DNA from: Cavia porcellus
Taxonomy: Eukaryota; Chordata; Mammalia; Rodentia; Caviidae
Reading direction: 5' to 3'
Assembly (NCBI RefSeq): GCF_034190915.1
Contig: NW_026947496.1
Location: forward strand, 33,042,001-33,106,000
Length of the DNA: 64,000 nt
Shown here: positions 25,076 through 38,934 of the stretch, in pieces
How the letters are laid out: the number at the start of each line of letters is the position of its first letter
How positions within the stretch are numbered: position 1 is the first letter of the stretch
Made by a program: the position numbers and the translations under genes
Notes under the pieces: model-generated
What the model saw: the letters and a program-made list of their open reading frames with translations, nothing else
Told to the model about the DNA's origin: nothing
Databases searched by the model: none

Positions 25076-26359
25076 AAGAAATGCTAGTTAGCAAGTGCCC
25101 CTTTGGTGCTAAGAAAGAGAATCTGAGGCTCGGTCACTGGAAACCCCAGGCAGATGGACGGTGGTAGGTATGCCAGCCTGCAGGATGGAAAACAGTGATA
25201 GGAGGCTGGCAAGCAGCAGCACGTGTCATGGCATGGGGCAGGGCAGAGCATATGAGGGTGTCCAGTTTGCCAGGTGTCCTGATGTGTGTGTACCTGGGAA
25301 AGGATCTTCTTGGCAACAAGGTCTTCAAGAAGCTCAGCTTCCCCGGCAGCTAGCGGTGCTGAAGCTGTGCCTTTATGTATGTGGGGCTGTTGCCTGGTGG
25401 TAGCCTGCTTCTAAAAGTGGCTCATCAGCTACAGGGTCTGTTGTTCTCCTTTCCCTCTGCAGTTAGATTCCAGATTTTTCTTGTCTTGAACAAAGAATTG
25501 GATCAAACAATCAAAAACAAAAACAAAACAGTGACAACATTTATTTGACAAAGTAAAAGTGAAGGCTGACGGAGAAACTGGCTCTGCAGATTGAGCTTGG
25601 GCCAAGTAAAGAGAAAAAGAAGATAAAAAGAGAAATGAAAGTGTACACTGGTCTGACAAATACAGCATGGGCTGTCCTGGAAGGTTATGATAGCGAGCTC
25701 TTCATAGCTCACCTCTCCTTTTGCACTGTCTAAATCTTGAGGAAACCCATGAGAACCTTGTATATCCAGGTCCAAGACGCAACACTGTGACCCCACGTCT
25801 TAGTCTGAGGTCAAGTCCAGGCCATCCCATTGAAGCTGGCTCAAGTTCTTGCAAGAAGACCTCCTGCAGTCTTTGGGGAACTGTCCTGTGCACATGTCCA
25901 AGATCTTGTAGTTCACAGGTCACACTACTTCCCCAGCCACCTTTGCCACACCCTACTCTCCTATTTCAGGGCCAGAAGATGAGGAACACTATCCCAAACC
26001 TCCCTGCCACACCCAGCAGAAATGAACACAGCACTGTGAAGCCTGAACAAGCAGAAATGAGTTCAGCTCTAGTGATAGCATAGTTAGAGTAAAACCAGCC
26101 TCTTGGCCAGTCAAGCTTCTCTGAACTGGTACATACTAAGTGACCACACCATGCTACACAGGCTAAACTACGTGTGAAGGTAAATAATAAGCATCTCTTT
26201 CATGTGAAACATGCACATTTCTTCTGACAGGCTGTGACCCTTTTCTCAAAGTTGATGCATATGGGTGTCCTTATGGTGAGCCTTCAGGACCTTCCTTGAG
26301 AGCCAAAGTAGTGGGCCAAATCAAACTGACTCCTTCAATACAGAATTATCAGAATATAA
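25076..26359. other. Intergenic stretch, no gene seen
   Basis: Frames on both strands (up to 120 codons at 25721-26083) overlap and show no recognisable protein. The frame runs through repeat-like, CT-rich sequence. Confidence 0.45.
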
Positions 26360-26585
26360 GTGCTTCTGTGAGTGCAGCAGAATGTGTGCCGACCAAAACA
26401 AAGTCTTCCTGTTAATTGTTTTGATCACTCCATAATTTTTTTATGTCCTCAAACCCCTGTAAAAATCCCAGCCTTTCACCTTGACTGTGTGGTGCTTCCT
26501 GGACTCGCCTTAATAAACTCTTGGCTTTCTTATATTCCTTAACTATTGAGAACATTTTTTACCATCTGTGGTACTGCCCTTTCAC
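26360..26585 (+). mobile_element. Probable 3' part of an LTR
   Basis: Contains a cccctgtaaaaatccc block (TATA-like region), a ggtgcttcctggactcgcc stretch and taataaactcttgg with AATAAA at 26512-26517, then about 65 bases that look like U5. The 5' boundary is not resolved. Confidence 0.45.
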
Positions 26586-27649
26586 ATGCCACACCTCACA
26601 TGGCCAGCACCTCCCATTCAGCAGTATCCCCACAGCATAGAGATGATGTCACACCTGCCATTGGAAGTGGACACCCAGAAAACACCAGCTAGATCACACC
26701 TCATATGAGAGGAGTGAAGCTAAAGGTGGGCTGTCTGAAAAGTACTGTGATTTTACACTGGATTTGTAGTTAAGTTATATGTCATTTAAATGTGTAAAAT
26801 TTAACAAAAATTCTCAGAAAATTACATATCTAAGCAATACATAAAATGGAGGAGCACACCCCCCTTCCTAACGATGCAAGTCTATTGCACAGATCCAGGT
26901 TCTCTGCTGAACCCTTTACCAACCCCTGGATCACAGATTCAATGAAGAAATAAGAGACCAAAACACCAGGAGACCTCACCCTTGTGCAGAAGTCCTTGAC
27001 TTTTGAAGTCATGGTCTGAGGGAACAAACTTCATAGTCAAAATTATTCTTTAAAATGTCTGTTTTCTATGCACACAGGACAGCTTCTGGTGACCAGCAGA
27101 GGAATTGGGTGTGTTTCCATCTTTAAAATTAAAATTTTTCCTCTGGTTTTTATTTTATTTTATTTTATCTCACTCTCATAGTCATTATACTGCTAGATGC
27201 CTGGTTGATTTTCCTCTGGTCAAATGCACACACACAAGTGATACTGTGTCACTGTGTTCCCTTGATGGTCTCTCTCTGCTGTCTCTGTGACTATGGATGG
27301 AACAGCCTACCCTCTGTGAACACTAGGTTTCCTGCATATCCACTTTCTGGGATTTCTGCTGCCAGTCTCCTCTGTAACAGATTTAACTGGAATGTATTTG
27401 CATAACAATGCTGCTAACTAAAATTTCTTATGGCAGGTCAGGAATCAAGCATTCTCTTCCAGCAGAGATGGGACCTGCATGGGCCTTCTAACTCCTGAAC
27501 TTCAGGAACAGCTCTAAGGACATCCATCCAACTCTCTCTTCCACTCCACCCACTGCAGTATGCAATCCTAGGCTTGTGAATGTTTAATTCATAAAGACTT
27601 TAACAACTTTCCAGGGTGCCTACTTTGCTTTGTTTGAATTCTACCACAG

Positions 27650-27732
27650 CTAGTGAGTGCCAAAACCAACATTTGCTAATGTCTCTGGCAAAGGATTTGT
27701 ATCCAGAATGTGTAAAGAACTATTATAACTCA
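27650..27732 (+). mobile_element. L1 ORF2 fragment, left of LTR insert
   Basis: The block ggatttgtatccagaatgtg, followed by taaagaactattataactca, matches the late part of L1 ORF2. The L1 resumes after the LTR. Confidence 0.6.
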
Positions 27733-28112
27733 TGTTGTACTTTTCTCATTGCTGAGACAAAATACCTGAGCCTAAAGTTAAAAGAAGAAATGTTTATTTA
27801 GCTCAGTTTGTGGAGCTTTCAGTCCATAATTGGCTGGCTCCAAGGCAGGATGGCATGGCAAAGCAGAAATATTTCATGGCAGGCAGAAGGTAGCAAAGTG
27901 AAAAGGGATATCACAACTCTTTCTATCCCTTGTATCTCATCCAGGCTACTTGGGGCAGGTGGCACTCAGACCCTTAATCCTAGTGCCCTTGATCCTAGCA
28001 TTGCACCATGAATCAATTCCAGTGTCACACACTCTAGATCCAGCTACCTCTGAAAAAGTCCCACCTATGACCACATGAGGCTTTGGAGGGACATCTAAAC
28101 ACAAGCCATAAC
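27733..28112 (-). mobile_element. MaLR-type LTR, minus strand, inside L1
   Basis: Complement of the same LTR family: tgttgtacttttctcatt at the left, gtttatttagctcagtttg, and gaggctttggagggacatct near the right end with acacaagccata closing it. Flanks are ACTCA (left) and ACTCT (right), one mismatch. Confidence 0.75.
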
Positions 28113-28545
28113 TCTTGGCAAGGATGTGAAATAACAGGAACATTCATATATTTTTCAGTGGAGATGTAAAATGTTATAAACAAAATTTATTTTGTTTATA
28201 AAAATTGGTTATTATAACAAATTGGTCCTTAGGTCATTTCTTATTAAGTTAGCATACATCTACCATATAACTCAATCATTCTACTTATAGGTATTTATTT
28301 ACTCAACAGAAATGAAAAACGTATGAACAGAAAGACAGGTAGACAAATATTTATACCAGGTTGCTGCTGTTGTTCTTAAACCAGAAACAATACCCAGGCA
28401 TCCCTCAACTGATGGGAACACAATGCTGTGTCTTATATCTCTATAATAGGAAAGGACTCTACAGTAACAAGGAGTGGAAAGAAACATATGAAAAGAATTT
28501 TGAAATAAATTCACCAAGCCATTTACATCTGAGCATCATGCAGTG
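28113..28545 (+). mobile_element. L1 ORF2 3' fragment, right of LTR insert
   Basis: Blocks cttggcaaggatgtgaaataa, accatataactcaatcattc, ctcaacagaaatgaaaaacg and gcatccctcaactgatggga follow the order of the L1 ORF2 end. Stops and gaps throughout. An interval of L1 is missing at the LTR. Confidence 0.75.
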
Positions 28546-31500
28546 TTAGCTTTGTGTCTTCTTCCTCTTATTTTCTTAAATTTTGTGGCTGGGTTCACTT
28601 CAGTGCCCTCTGTGTTTTAATTCATGTAAATAATGGCATAGGTGAATATAAAAAATACCGTAAGTGAATAAACCCAAATACACACAAACTCTTATACTTC
28701 ATCATATTTTAAAATAGGCAAAATTACCCTGTTTGGACAGGGACAGAATCAGGGATGGGGTGGGGACTGTCTGGAAAGTGGCGAAGGAACTTCCTGGGGG
28801 GATGAAACCACTCTCTGTCTCAACACACATTTGTCAGAACTGATTGAAGGACGCATAGCTTTTATTTTTAAAGTGCCAATCTCAGTAGCTTTGCTATGTA
28901 GATCAAATGAGATAATGCCTGTAAATCATTACGCATAGAGCCCAATACATAATAGACACATTTTCCCAAGTAGAATTAGAAGCATCTGGTTCCAAAATGA
29001 AAACCATAATGAGCTAGAGAGGAACACGTTTTGTAAAAGGTACCTATCAGTTTAAAACTTTTCAAATCTCAAACTTACAGCCTTATGAAAGCAACTCTAA
29101 GAGCTTCAAACGAAATTTATTTAGGAGAAGAAAAAGAAAAATAGCTTCTCTTAAAGAGATAAGTAAAAAGGATTAATTTTTCCTCTAACTTAAAATTTGC
29201 ATAATTAAACTAATGCTTATTTACAAGACCTAGTAGGCAGGCTAAATGTGCACAAAGTTTGCAGTTTAACAAAACATTTTTAAAATACAGCAAGAAAAGC
29301 ATTTATAAGTTGTTTTTATTAATTACAGTAGGAGGTCACGAGGTAGATTAGCAAAGTCATCAAACTTCTAAAGAGGACTCTAGGCTTCTGGTCCACAAAT
29401 AATTGAAAAGTAATTTATGTCTGTATAGTCTCCCACCAAAGCTCAAACACTGCAATCCAGAGACCACTGGAATAACTCAGACCTTCTGTTGCAAGGAAAA
29501 TAAGGTTAGCCTTGTAATGCAGGAAGGATAATTTGGGAAGTTTTGATTCATCCAAAGAGACCGAGAGCCAAGGTGCTGATTTCTATAGTCCTGGATATAA
29601 ACATAACTCTGAAAAGTGATGCAAAGTAAATTCAAGGGGCTGCTTTATTTCCAAGCCCTGTGCAGAGTTGGCCTGTGCTCCTTCAGGTTTTATTTCCTCT
29701 AGTTTTTGTAGATGAGGTCCTGCAAATGGGTCCCTTAATGTGACCACAACTAGTCCAGACTCTAAATTGACTAAGATTTGTGTTATTTTGTCCATTATCC
29801 AGTTCTGGGATAAAGACATTGTGGTGTACCCAGATGGCATCACTGGCATCTGGTGTTCCGTAACCATGCCTGTCCTGCACTGGGCAGCCAGATTTCTGCA
29901 AAGCACAGTGACATTCACAGGGCAAGGCCACCAGCCAGATGCAGCCATGTCATGAATGAGACTGGCTGTTTGTGTCACATGTCTGCATGTTAGACCACTG
30001 AGCTGCAAACCTGACATGTTACACAAGTGAGAGTGCCCACCACGCAGGCTTTCTTTCCACTTACTAAGCATTGGGCCAGTTATGCCTTGTCTAAATGAAC
30101 AGGGAAGCTTTGCATCTGATGGAGGGAGTCTGAAGTGAGTCACCACCTTCTACCACCCTAGCTGCCACTCCACCAACTCTCCCTTTGCAGTCTGGCTTGT
30201 AACCTGGACAAGAAGGAGGCAGGGGCAGCCTGAGGGCAGAACAAAATGACTCTTAAGTCAGGTTCATACAGGGCTGGCAATTCCGCCACCCTGACAGTGA
30301 GCATCTCCTTAGATTTTGTCATGAGTTCCTCTCTGGCCTTGCCCTAGCCCTGGCCCTGACTCATACATCTTATGAAAGAAAGGCCAAGTTCCTTAGAGGA
30401 GAGCTCTGCTACTAGGCAAAACTTTACACTATAAATTTCTTTTTATGTTTTCATAAAAAGGACCTGTGACTATTTACCACAGTGGCTGTGTATCAGGGAG
30501 AATTAAGCAATTACTTTTCAAAAATTACTAAGCATTGGTCTATGAGGACACCAATGTCTTTAGCCCAAACCCTCATAGTCAGTGAAGGTGCTCAGGAAGG
30601 CCAGACAAGTCCCTTTCATTGGGGATCCAGTGAGTTCCAAATACACCTTTTAGTGAATTCCTTGTTTGAAATGCATGATTGCAATAGAAATACACAGCAC
30701 TTGGCAATAGCTCTACATCAGATTTCTGATGATATGATATGAAAGGTGATATGATAAGAAAATCCAAAAGGAAGCCATGCAACTGTCTCTAGTTATCCAA
30801 ATATAAACTAATGGCAAGGCTACATTTATAAAAGGATTTTAGAGATGAATGCCACACACGAAGGATTCCAAGGATACAGAATGACTATTTCCACCAAGTG
30901 CCATCCCATTCACCAAGCTAGCATTCTCAGAAGACAATGAATCTAGGTAGATGACAGCAGATTGTCACAACACTAATCATGCTGTGACTCTAAGTGTACC
31001 TATTATTCCAAGTGTAGTTTCACTGCTTTGTCAAATCAATATTTGACCTGAGCTGTATGTAATCATTTAATTCTTGTCTTTTAGGTTTAAACTTTTACTA
31101 CAACCATTCAATTTGTTACCTGAAAATGAAAAAAAAATCAGTGACTCTCCTTATCAGTTTCATATTACAGAGGTAATAACCACATTTCCTATTATAAATA
31201 ACTATGTAATTCCAATATTGAATATTGTAATCCAAGTACTTTAATCCCTTTCCCAGTCCTCTTCACAATCCAGAAAGTTGTATTTGTAATCCCATTGAAA
31301 CATTATTGGAATTCTGGCAAGTTAATTCCAATATACCACCTCCAGTGCAACCTACAGTAAGAATAAAGACACTAAGACATATTCAGAGTTAAGGGCAGCC
31401 AAGGGGCCTTAAGTTCAATCCAAGTGAGGATATGAGGACAAAGGCCTTGATCCAGGGCCTCTCCCTGAATTTATATCTTGTGATGAAGAAGGTGGCTCAG

Positions 31501-34500
31501 GGGTGAGTGACAGTGAGGATGGTGAGTAACTTGAGCGGGCTAGCCAGGTGCAGAGCAAAGCATCTTTACAATATGCAAGGAGCTAAGCAGAAAGACTGGT
31601 CTGCATAACTTGATAGGGCTAGCACATGAAAAAATTTAGGAGGCTGTTGCTTCAGTTTCTGATATGAAAACTATTGTACCCTGAGGACTCACAGCCTCAG
31701 GACTTGTACCCAGTTGACATTACCGGAGCTGAGTGGCTCTGTCATCCCTCTGTGCTCAGATCTCATACAGACAGAGGAAACAGGAGACTGTCAGACTGAC
31801 TTTAAAGATTACATATGAGTACTTCAGCTGGTCTTCTTCACATTGCTTAGAGCCAGATGAAGAGAGAAGGGAATAGCATAGCCAGTTCTTTATATTACCA
31901 GTGTATAGAAACAAGACTTTAACTAATGTTGCAGCAATTGTTCTGCAATCAAGGATGGGCATCCAGGTACTCATCTACAAACAACCATTTTCTTCTTTTT
32001 AACTGTCTTAGATATTCTAAGCCTCAGGCATTGTTTTCTCTTCTGTTTGCATCTCATACAGAATTTGAGAACAAGAAGAATTTTGATGCTTTCCGTGCTT
32101 TCTCACGTCACCAACATAGAGGTGGAACTGGGAGACTTATGGTGCACAGTTAAAGACAAGGCACACAGAAGGTTGCTATATCTAGCCATCATCTAGGGTG
32201 TTTACTGACTCTAGATTTCAAATATACAACAAATAATCTTTTAGCTTGAGTATGCCCTAAATATTGCATGGGACATACTTATGTTAGAAAAATTTCTCCA
32301 TTGTTAATCCAGGCTTTCTAAAAACTGTAGGTGTACTGTGATTCAGACCACATGGGCCTCTAGCCCCCCTCTACATCTGGGACTAACTATGGTCATATCT
32401 CTTCTCTGGCCCATCCTCCAGTCCCGAATCTCTGTTCTAAATTCCAGTGCAGGGTAGAGTATGTTTTCATAACCTGAGGATTGTTTCTATTACACTGTTG
32501 GTAGGAGCAAGAGGCCTGAATTCTGTATCCTCAGAGGTAAAAGTGGCTTCCTCTCCTCCTTAATGTTTTTACATATGGGTCACCAAGTCCTTTAGAAAGC
32601 TCATGGCTTACAAGACAAAGCACTGTCCATGGAAAGCCATAGGCCTGTTGCCCTGGGTGGGGGCAGCTCTGGTGTCTTACAGCAGGGAGAAGGAGCATTC
32701 TGAAGAGTGGCAGTGCCCTGGCAGGGTTATAATTGAGGTGTAATCTGTGAGTGCAAACATACGCTCTGCAGGGGGACTCTGGCTCCTGGGCATCTTGGCA
32801 TCCGGCAGATTTCAGGCCACTTCTCCTGCTCAGCACATGGAACCCACTGACTTGTTCTTCTAAACAGCTGTTTTCTAGACAGTTTCTGAGCTGCGGTGGC
32901 AAGGAATCTAAAGACATTATAGGACATCTGGATTTAAGCAAAGCACTCTATCCAGATCCGGAAATGAAACTGGGTCAAGTTATGCATGAGAATGGGCCTC
33001 TAGGATACACTTTCATACTTGAAAGCCTTTATTTCTGGACATACCTGAATCCCACAATATAGTGTGTTTGCATGTGCGAGCTGATGGGGGAATTGTGTAT
33101 GTGTCTATTTTCAAAAGTATTATTCATAATTTGAAAAATATTAAATACAGATTATATGATGAAATTTAACTCATTTTCCAACCATTTTTCCATATCACTG
33201 ATAACATTTCAGATTACTTTTTTCTAATTATATTTATGCAGCTGTAATCACATTATGCTATATGTGATATTCTGTGAAGTTCATTATACTTTATGTTACT
33301 TCATAAGTATCTTTCCATTGCATCAGTTACAATTTTTCTTAAAATGACTTTAATTTGGAGACTTTATAATTTCATATACCCTCAGGCTAGACTAGCGTTG
33401 GTGAGCTCATTCCAAAACTCAATAGTTAAGAGAATCTCCTTATGTCTGCTTTGGATGGAAAAAAGGTATCTGACAGGGGATGAGCAAATTCTGCCTTCTA
33501 CAAAGACTCAAGGCAAGTAATTCCTCAAACAGAGGAAAAGGTATAGAATCAGCTGCTGAGCAGCTAACGTCAATGTCAGATTCTAAATTATGCTGTCATA
33601 ATAACTGTTACGAAGAGCTCGGAGAAACAGTGTGTATCTGGCACAGTATCTGGCACTAGGTCAGAGCTCAGTACACTTGAGTTCTAAAATAATGATAGTG
33701 AGGAAAGGAAGCTGCTACTGAAGGAGGGTTAGACTTCATGTACTTAACTTCTCTACACACAATGAGGGGCAAAGCGGACTGTCTGTCTGGCATGGAGCAG
33801 GTCATTGAGTCAAAGCTCTTCATGGACTGAAGAAATATAGGGAACAGAGAAGCAAGCTACACACTGACATAAAGTCATCAAAATCTAGACTATGAAAGAC
33901 TGTACAGCATAAATGTGATTTCTTTAACAAAGAAATTGCAAGAACAAAATAAGAGGAGCAGGAGGTGTTTCACATTAAAGGGGTAAAAGATGCATCAACC
34001 CATTGCCAAGCAGAAACCTCGTGCAGATCCTGCCAAGAGCACGACCTCATCAACACTTAGAGTTTTCTCAGTTCATTTGTTTTTGGATAGCAATCATTCT
34101 ACTGGATATGAACGATTGTACTGGATTTTATACACATTTTTGCATCATTAAATAATTGAGTATATACATTGGTATGGCTTCTAAATGAGAGGGTTTTTTT
34201 TTTTTTTTGTTTTGGTTTGTGTTTTTGTTTTTAGGGAAGGACCACATCATGTGGGTACTTTTTTTACACAAGAATACTGAAAGTATACACTGTACACAGA
34301 GGAACTAGGCATGACTGAGGCCGCTGTAGCTATGTTTATTTAGGATTCTTACATGTGCAGGAGGGCCTTGCTTTTCAATCGTACTTCTTTATAAAAGAGC
34401 TCTGTCAATAAGGAACATCTTTTAAAGTATTTCTCTGAGAAGTAAACCACTGAGTTCAGAAATTCATTTAATTTGCAATCATTAATTGCACATGGATGCT

Positions 34501-37493
34501 GACGATTTCATGGCAAATAAACATTATCTAGTTCCAGAATCTTTACTCCAGCAGAGAAAAAATACATTAAATGAATTTAAATGTCCAATCATTCAATGAC
34601 ATTTCTGATGAGTGAAATGAATTAGAGGCTCAAGATGTTAAAGGGTCATCATCTTTCCGGAACACTTGGCATGCTCTGGGGTGTCAGGAATGATGAGTAA
34701 ATGTTAGCCAGGGGAAGATATTATAAGGCTGACCCTTGGAAGCAGAGGAAATAGCATATGCAAAGGCCTTCGGGTAAAGGGGGTTGATCCTCTTGGGCAC
34801 ATGGAACATTTTGTGTCTCTCCTGCACCAACAAGGATTGGCCTCCCCCTCCACATAGTGCCATCACTTCTACTCTCTGTACCACCATGGCATAGAGGCAT
34901 CCTTAATGGCTGATGGGCTGCATGTGGGCAGGCTAATCCATGAGCTAACTATCGTGACATCTTTAAATGTAGGTTTGTGGCATGATGACCACAGCAGGAT
35001 ACTGAATCTCTTCTTTTTCCAGCAACTCCTTATGTGCTCTAGCCTTGGCTTGGAGCCTTGTTATGAAATAAGGTAACAGGTAAAGAAATAAGGTTGGGTT
35101 TGGAATCTTAGGAGGGGATGGGCTCTTGTCTGTTCACACCTCCAAAAACCAGCTCACATTGGAATAAGAGAAATTCAGAATCCAGAATCTAGAATCTTTG
35201 CCTCTGTGAGGTTCTTCATAGGAGAGAAGACCAGAATCTGCCTTAAAATGCCCCAGATCATTTATTAGTCTGCCACAAACTGATTTATTACACACCATGC
35301 CAGGCGCCTTAAGATTACTCATAGTTTTCAGAGAGACAATAGAATTTGGTGCAGGAGAGGAAGTAGAACATCTCAGCAGGGTGAGAAGACCAAGAAGATA
35401 ACGGAAAAGTAACAATGAATGATTCTTAAAGCTCTCTCTCAACTGTCAGCCTGCAGAATCTCAGTGCCTCATGGGTAGATTCAGTGAAATCATCCGCTAA
35501 ACTTGCAGTAGGGCAAGAGGACAATGAAGGTATGGTCCTCCTCTGTGAGGCATTCAGCTTACTGAACTCAGCCCCTTTGGCCTGAGCCACCCTGTACAAA
35601 CAGTTCTGAAGATCGTGCATCTGGACCACATTCATAAGCAGCATGTTTCCCTCACAGATGATTTATGGGGAAGGACAAGGAACCTAGAATAAACATCATT
35701 GATTTTGAACCTCTGTGAGACAGATACTCCCTGACCTCACAGCACTAGCTGAAAGAGGGCAGCTTCAGCACCAGGAGAGTAGGGGCAGTCCACCTGCACC
35801 CTCATGCCCAGAGTGACCTGGAGGTGAAACAGTGCACCTGCCTGGCTCACTTGATTGCTGGCTGACCCAGGAATCTTGAAGTTAGATTTTCCATGAGAAT
35901 CTATACGACAGTAATTATGATCCTAGAAAGCCCTGGGGAGAAGAATGAGATTAAAATCAGACAGAGAGAGTGCTTGCATACTGTCTGTGAAAGCTTTGAA
36001 GCTTTTATTGGGGTATTTCAGTTCTCCTATCCCACACTGATATAATTCTGTCTTTCCCAGAAGAAAAAGCAACTGACAACATTATGAAAGCTTTCTTGTT
36101 TTGTGATATTGCCTGTGATCTATTTTCAGAACAAAGGTAAAAAGCTGTATCAGTGAACAGAAATACAGTGCAGAGCCCAAGAGAACAGACTATGCTGCCC
36201 AACACCTAGGTCTGAATCAAATATCATATATTTATATATGTAGGTGTCTATATATATCACACATGTATACAGACAGTCCTGACAAGATGGTTCAACTAAT
36301 GATTTTTTCTGCTTTACAGTGGTGTGAAAGTTATACACACCCAGCAGGAAAATCCTTCTGAATTTTAACTTTGACTCTTTTCCTGAGATAGCACTATGAG
36401 GTTTTATATTCTTTATGCCCTGTTCAGTGGCCCCCAGGTCACCACATCATCCCAAGCTGAACCACTAATACTTTATTGTATGCTGCATTGCAAAGCTGTG
36501 ATGCTCTGTAGGTTTATATTATGAGAGTCTTCAACTGAGGACATTTCCAACTACATTGGATTTATCAGGCTGTATATTCATGAGGAGCATCTACATATAT
36601 ATCCATGTGCATGGATAGATGCATGCAAAGTGGCAGCCTTGAGCATGTCCCTTAACTTCTCTGTGCTTTGGTTTTTCCACATATAAGATGACATTTTTGT
36701 GATGATTTGAGGGATTAATATGATTTGCAATTGGCATACAGATAGCACTACATGAATGTAGCTATTACCATTTGCTAGATATATGGTATGAAAATGTTGT
36801 GGCTCAAATGCAATGCCAGCTATCTCAATGGCAACTTTTATTTGACAAGGTAGGCAACCCAAAAGGGTGGGAAAGTAACTCTTCTCCTTTTGAGCTAGGA
36901 TAAAGGTATTTTTATGTTGAGTAAAAAAACATGAATATTTTGAATTTTTTTCAAAACCTGGACCTCAGGTCTAACAGGCAATGCTTTGGACTTACTCTCA
37001 TCAAAACCAAAGCTGTTCAAAATTGTGTTTGGTCCCTATTATTCACCATAGCATCTGGAATGAAATAGAAAAAGGAAGAAAGGAGGAAGGGAGAAAAGAG
37101 AGAGGTATATTCAATAGCCAGCTTGCTGAATATTCATTAGTTGCAGTAATTTTTTTTGTCTCTACTCATCACAGACAGATTCAAAGCAGAACAAGTACCG
37201 TATTATTTTACAAATAGTAAATCCTCCATGAATGGATCCAAGTGGAATCATGAATATAGCTGAGCATGTCAGCATTCCTCATGCAAGGAATACAAAGCTA
37301 AACAGAAGCTGCTTCTGCTCCTCTTTCCCCACACCTCTTTGCTTATCCTAAACACTTTACTCTGAACATTGTCTTCTTTTTCTCCCAGTGGTTTGTAAGG
37401 GAGAGAAAATTCCCTTCATTTCTGCTTATGAATTGGGGATTGAAGGGGTTCCTCAGAAAGGGAACCTGGAATTATAAATCTAGGACTGTCTTA
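28546..37493. other. Long intergenic stretch with few recognisable elements
   Basis: Mostly unique-looking AT-rich sequence with MIR-like scraps near 28890-28960 and 33590-33690 and a T-rich run at 34194-34235. The longest frame (minus strand, 29583-30146) has no recognisable domain. It opens at GTG, and its first ATG is at 30069-30071. No promoter, splice pattern or conserved protein supports a gene. Confidence 0.5.
36640..36780 (+). repeat. MIR SINE relic
   Basis: Follows the MIR consensus order: cccttaacttctctgtgctt, tccacatataagatgac, then gatttgagggattaatatg and a tail with agctattaccatttg. Confidence 0.65.
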
Positions 37494-37658
37494 CCAGGCT
37501 TGGCGGCACATACCTGTCATCCTACTGCTCAAGAGGCTGAGATGAGAGGATTGCCATGAGTTTTAGGTCAGCCCGGGCTACACAATGAAAGCAAGGCCAG
37601 CATGAACTACACACACCTGTCTTCAAAAACCTCAATCAGTCAATCAATCAAACAAACT
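37494..37658 (+). mobile_element. B1 SINE with internal duplication
   Basis: Head ccaggcttggcggcacatac, body aagaggctgagatgagagga, two related segments (about 37564-37612), and an A-rich tail with CAAT repeats. Confidence 0.85.
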
Positions 37659-38253
37659 AGGATTTCCAGGGCCCAGGGAGGTCTGAAAACAAAACAAGCA
37701 GTGGCTTTTGAACTTTTTAAGATTCTATGACTGCAGACTGCAGTGGGACTTACACGCTGCCTCAGTGAAGAATTGTGCTGCTTCTATCCAAGGGAGACCA
37801 CACAGGTGTTACAGGAAGAAAGACCCAGACTCACCTGTCCTTGGGGCACTTTCACCTTGTGCTTAGCTCAGGCTAGTATGATAGGATTCCAAAGACAAAA
37901 AAGTTTTCAACAGAAACATATTTCTCACAATTCTGGAGAAACTCCAAAAGCAGGATGCCACCACCATTAGGTTCTTTATTAAAAATCTTTCCTCACTCTT
38001 CCTTGTATGCTTACATAGCAAGGAACAGGTAGAGCAGAGCTCAATTCCAACTGTTTTTGTAAGGGCACTGATTTTATTCATGAGGGCTCCGTATTCATGC
38101 CCTAATCATTTCCCAGAAACCTTGCCTCCTCGCCATCAGATCAGGGTGTGAGATGTCAGGTATGAACTGGTGGCACATATTCAGTCCATACGTTGGAAAT
38201 AAGTCCTCAGACTCAAATAATGGTTGTAGATTATAAAGCACTTAGACATCAAG

Positions 38254-38418
38254 AGTGAGTAGGTGGCCAGGTAATTTAAACTTAAAATGGAGTTGCTTTG
38301 GCCTTATGCTTTGACAGAAAAAAAAAAAATAAAGCCTATTTTGCACACATGGCACCTTGATGAGATAAGCAAGAGAGACTCAGTGTTGCTAAGTTGCTTT
38401 GCTGCTAATTATGTCATC
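38254..38418 (+). repeat. Direct repeat, copy 1 (about 165 bp)
   Basis: Nearly identical to 38756-38918. It carries aaaatggagttgctttggcc, an A-run and gcacacatggcaccttgatg. Copies differ by A-run length and a few substitutions. Confidence 0.95.
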
Positions 38419-38755
38419 AAGAAATTCTGACAAGGAATTTTATTTTACTTCTGCAAAATGGTGCAAGCACGAGGTAGCAGGCACACAGGACAAAGGAGGG
38501 CTGCCCCTTTTATCTCTAATGCAGAAGCAACTGACCTTTAAATTCACTAGCTGATTTCAAAGCCTTACATTCTACCTCAGTAACTCCAGTGGTGCAAGGG
38601 GATGGGGTGTGCACTGCTGACTAAGTTACAGGAGGCTTGCTGAACACAAAGGGCATGGTCCTTAGCTTGGACACCAGCTGTGCTCTGGTAAAAGGGACAT
38701 AGTCATCATTTCTTGGAGCTCAGAATATTAATGGGGTGGGGGGTGAGGAGTGGAT

Positions 38756-38918
38756 AGTGAGTAGGTGGCCAGGTAATTTAAACTCAAAATGGAGTTGCTT
38801 TGGCCTTATGCTTTGACAGAAAAAAAAAAAAAAGCCTATTTTGCACACATGGCACCTTGATGAGATAAGCAAGAGAGACTCAGTGTTGTTAAGTTGCTTT
38901 GCTGCTAATTATGTCATC
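38756..38918 (+). repeat. Direct repeat, copy 2 (about 163 bp)
   Basis: Starts 502 bases after copy 1. High identity implies a recent duplication, or two short LTR-like ends. The 337 bases between them carry no recognised reading frame. Confidence 0.95.
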
Positions 38919-38934
38919 CCTTTTTTAAACACAT

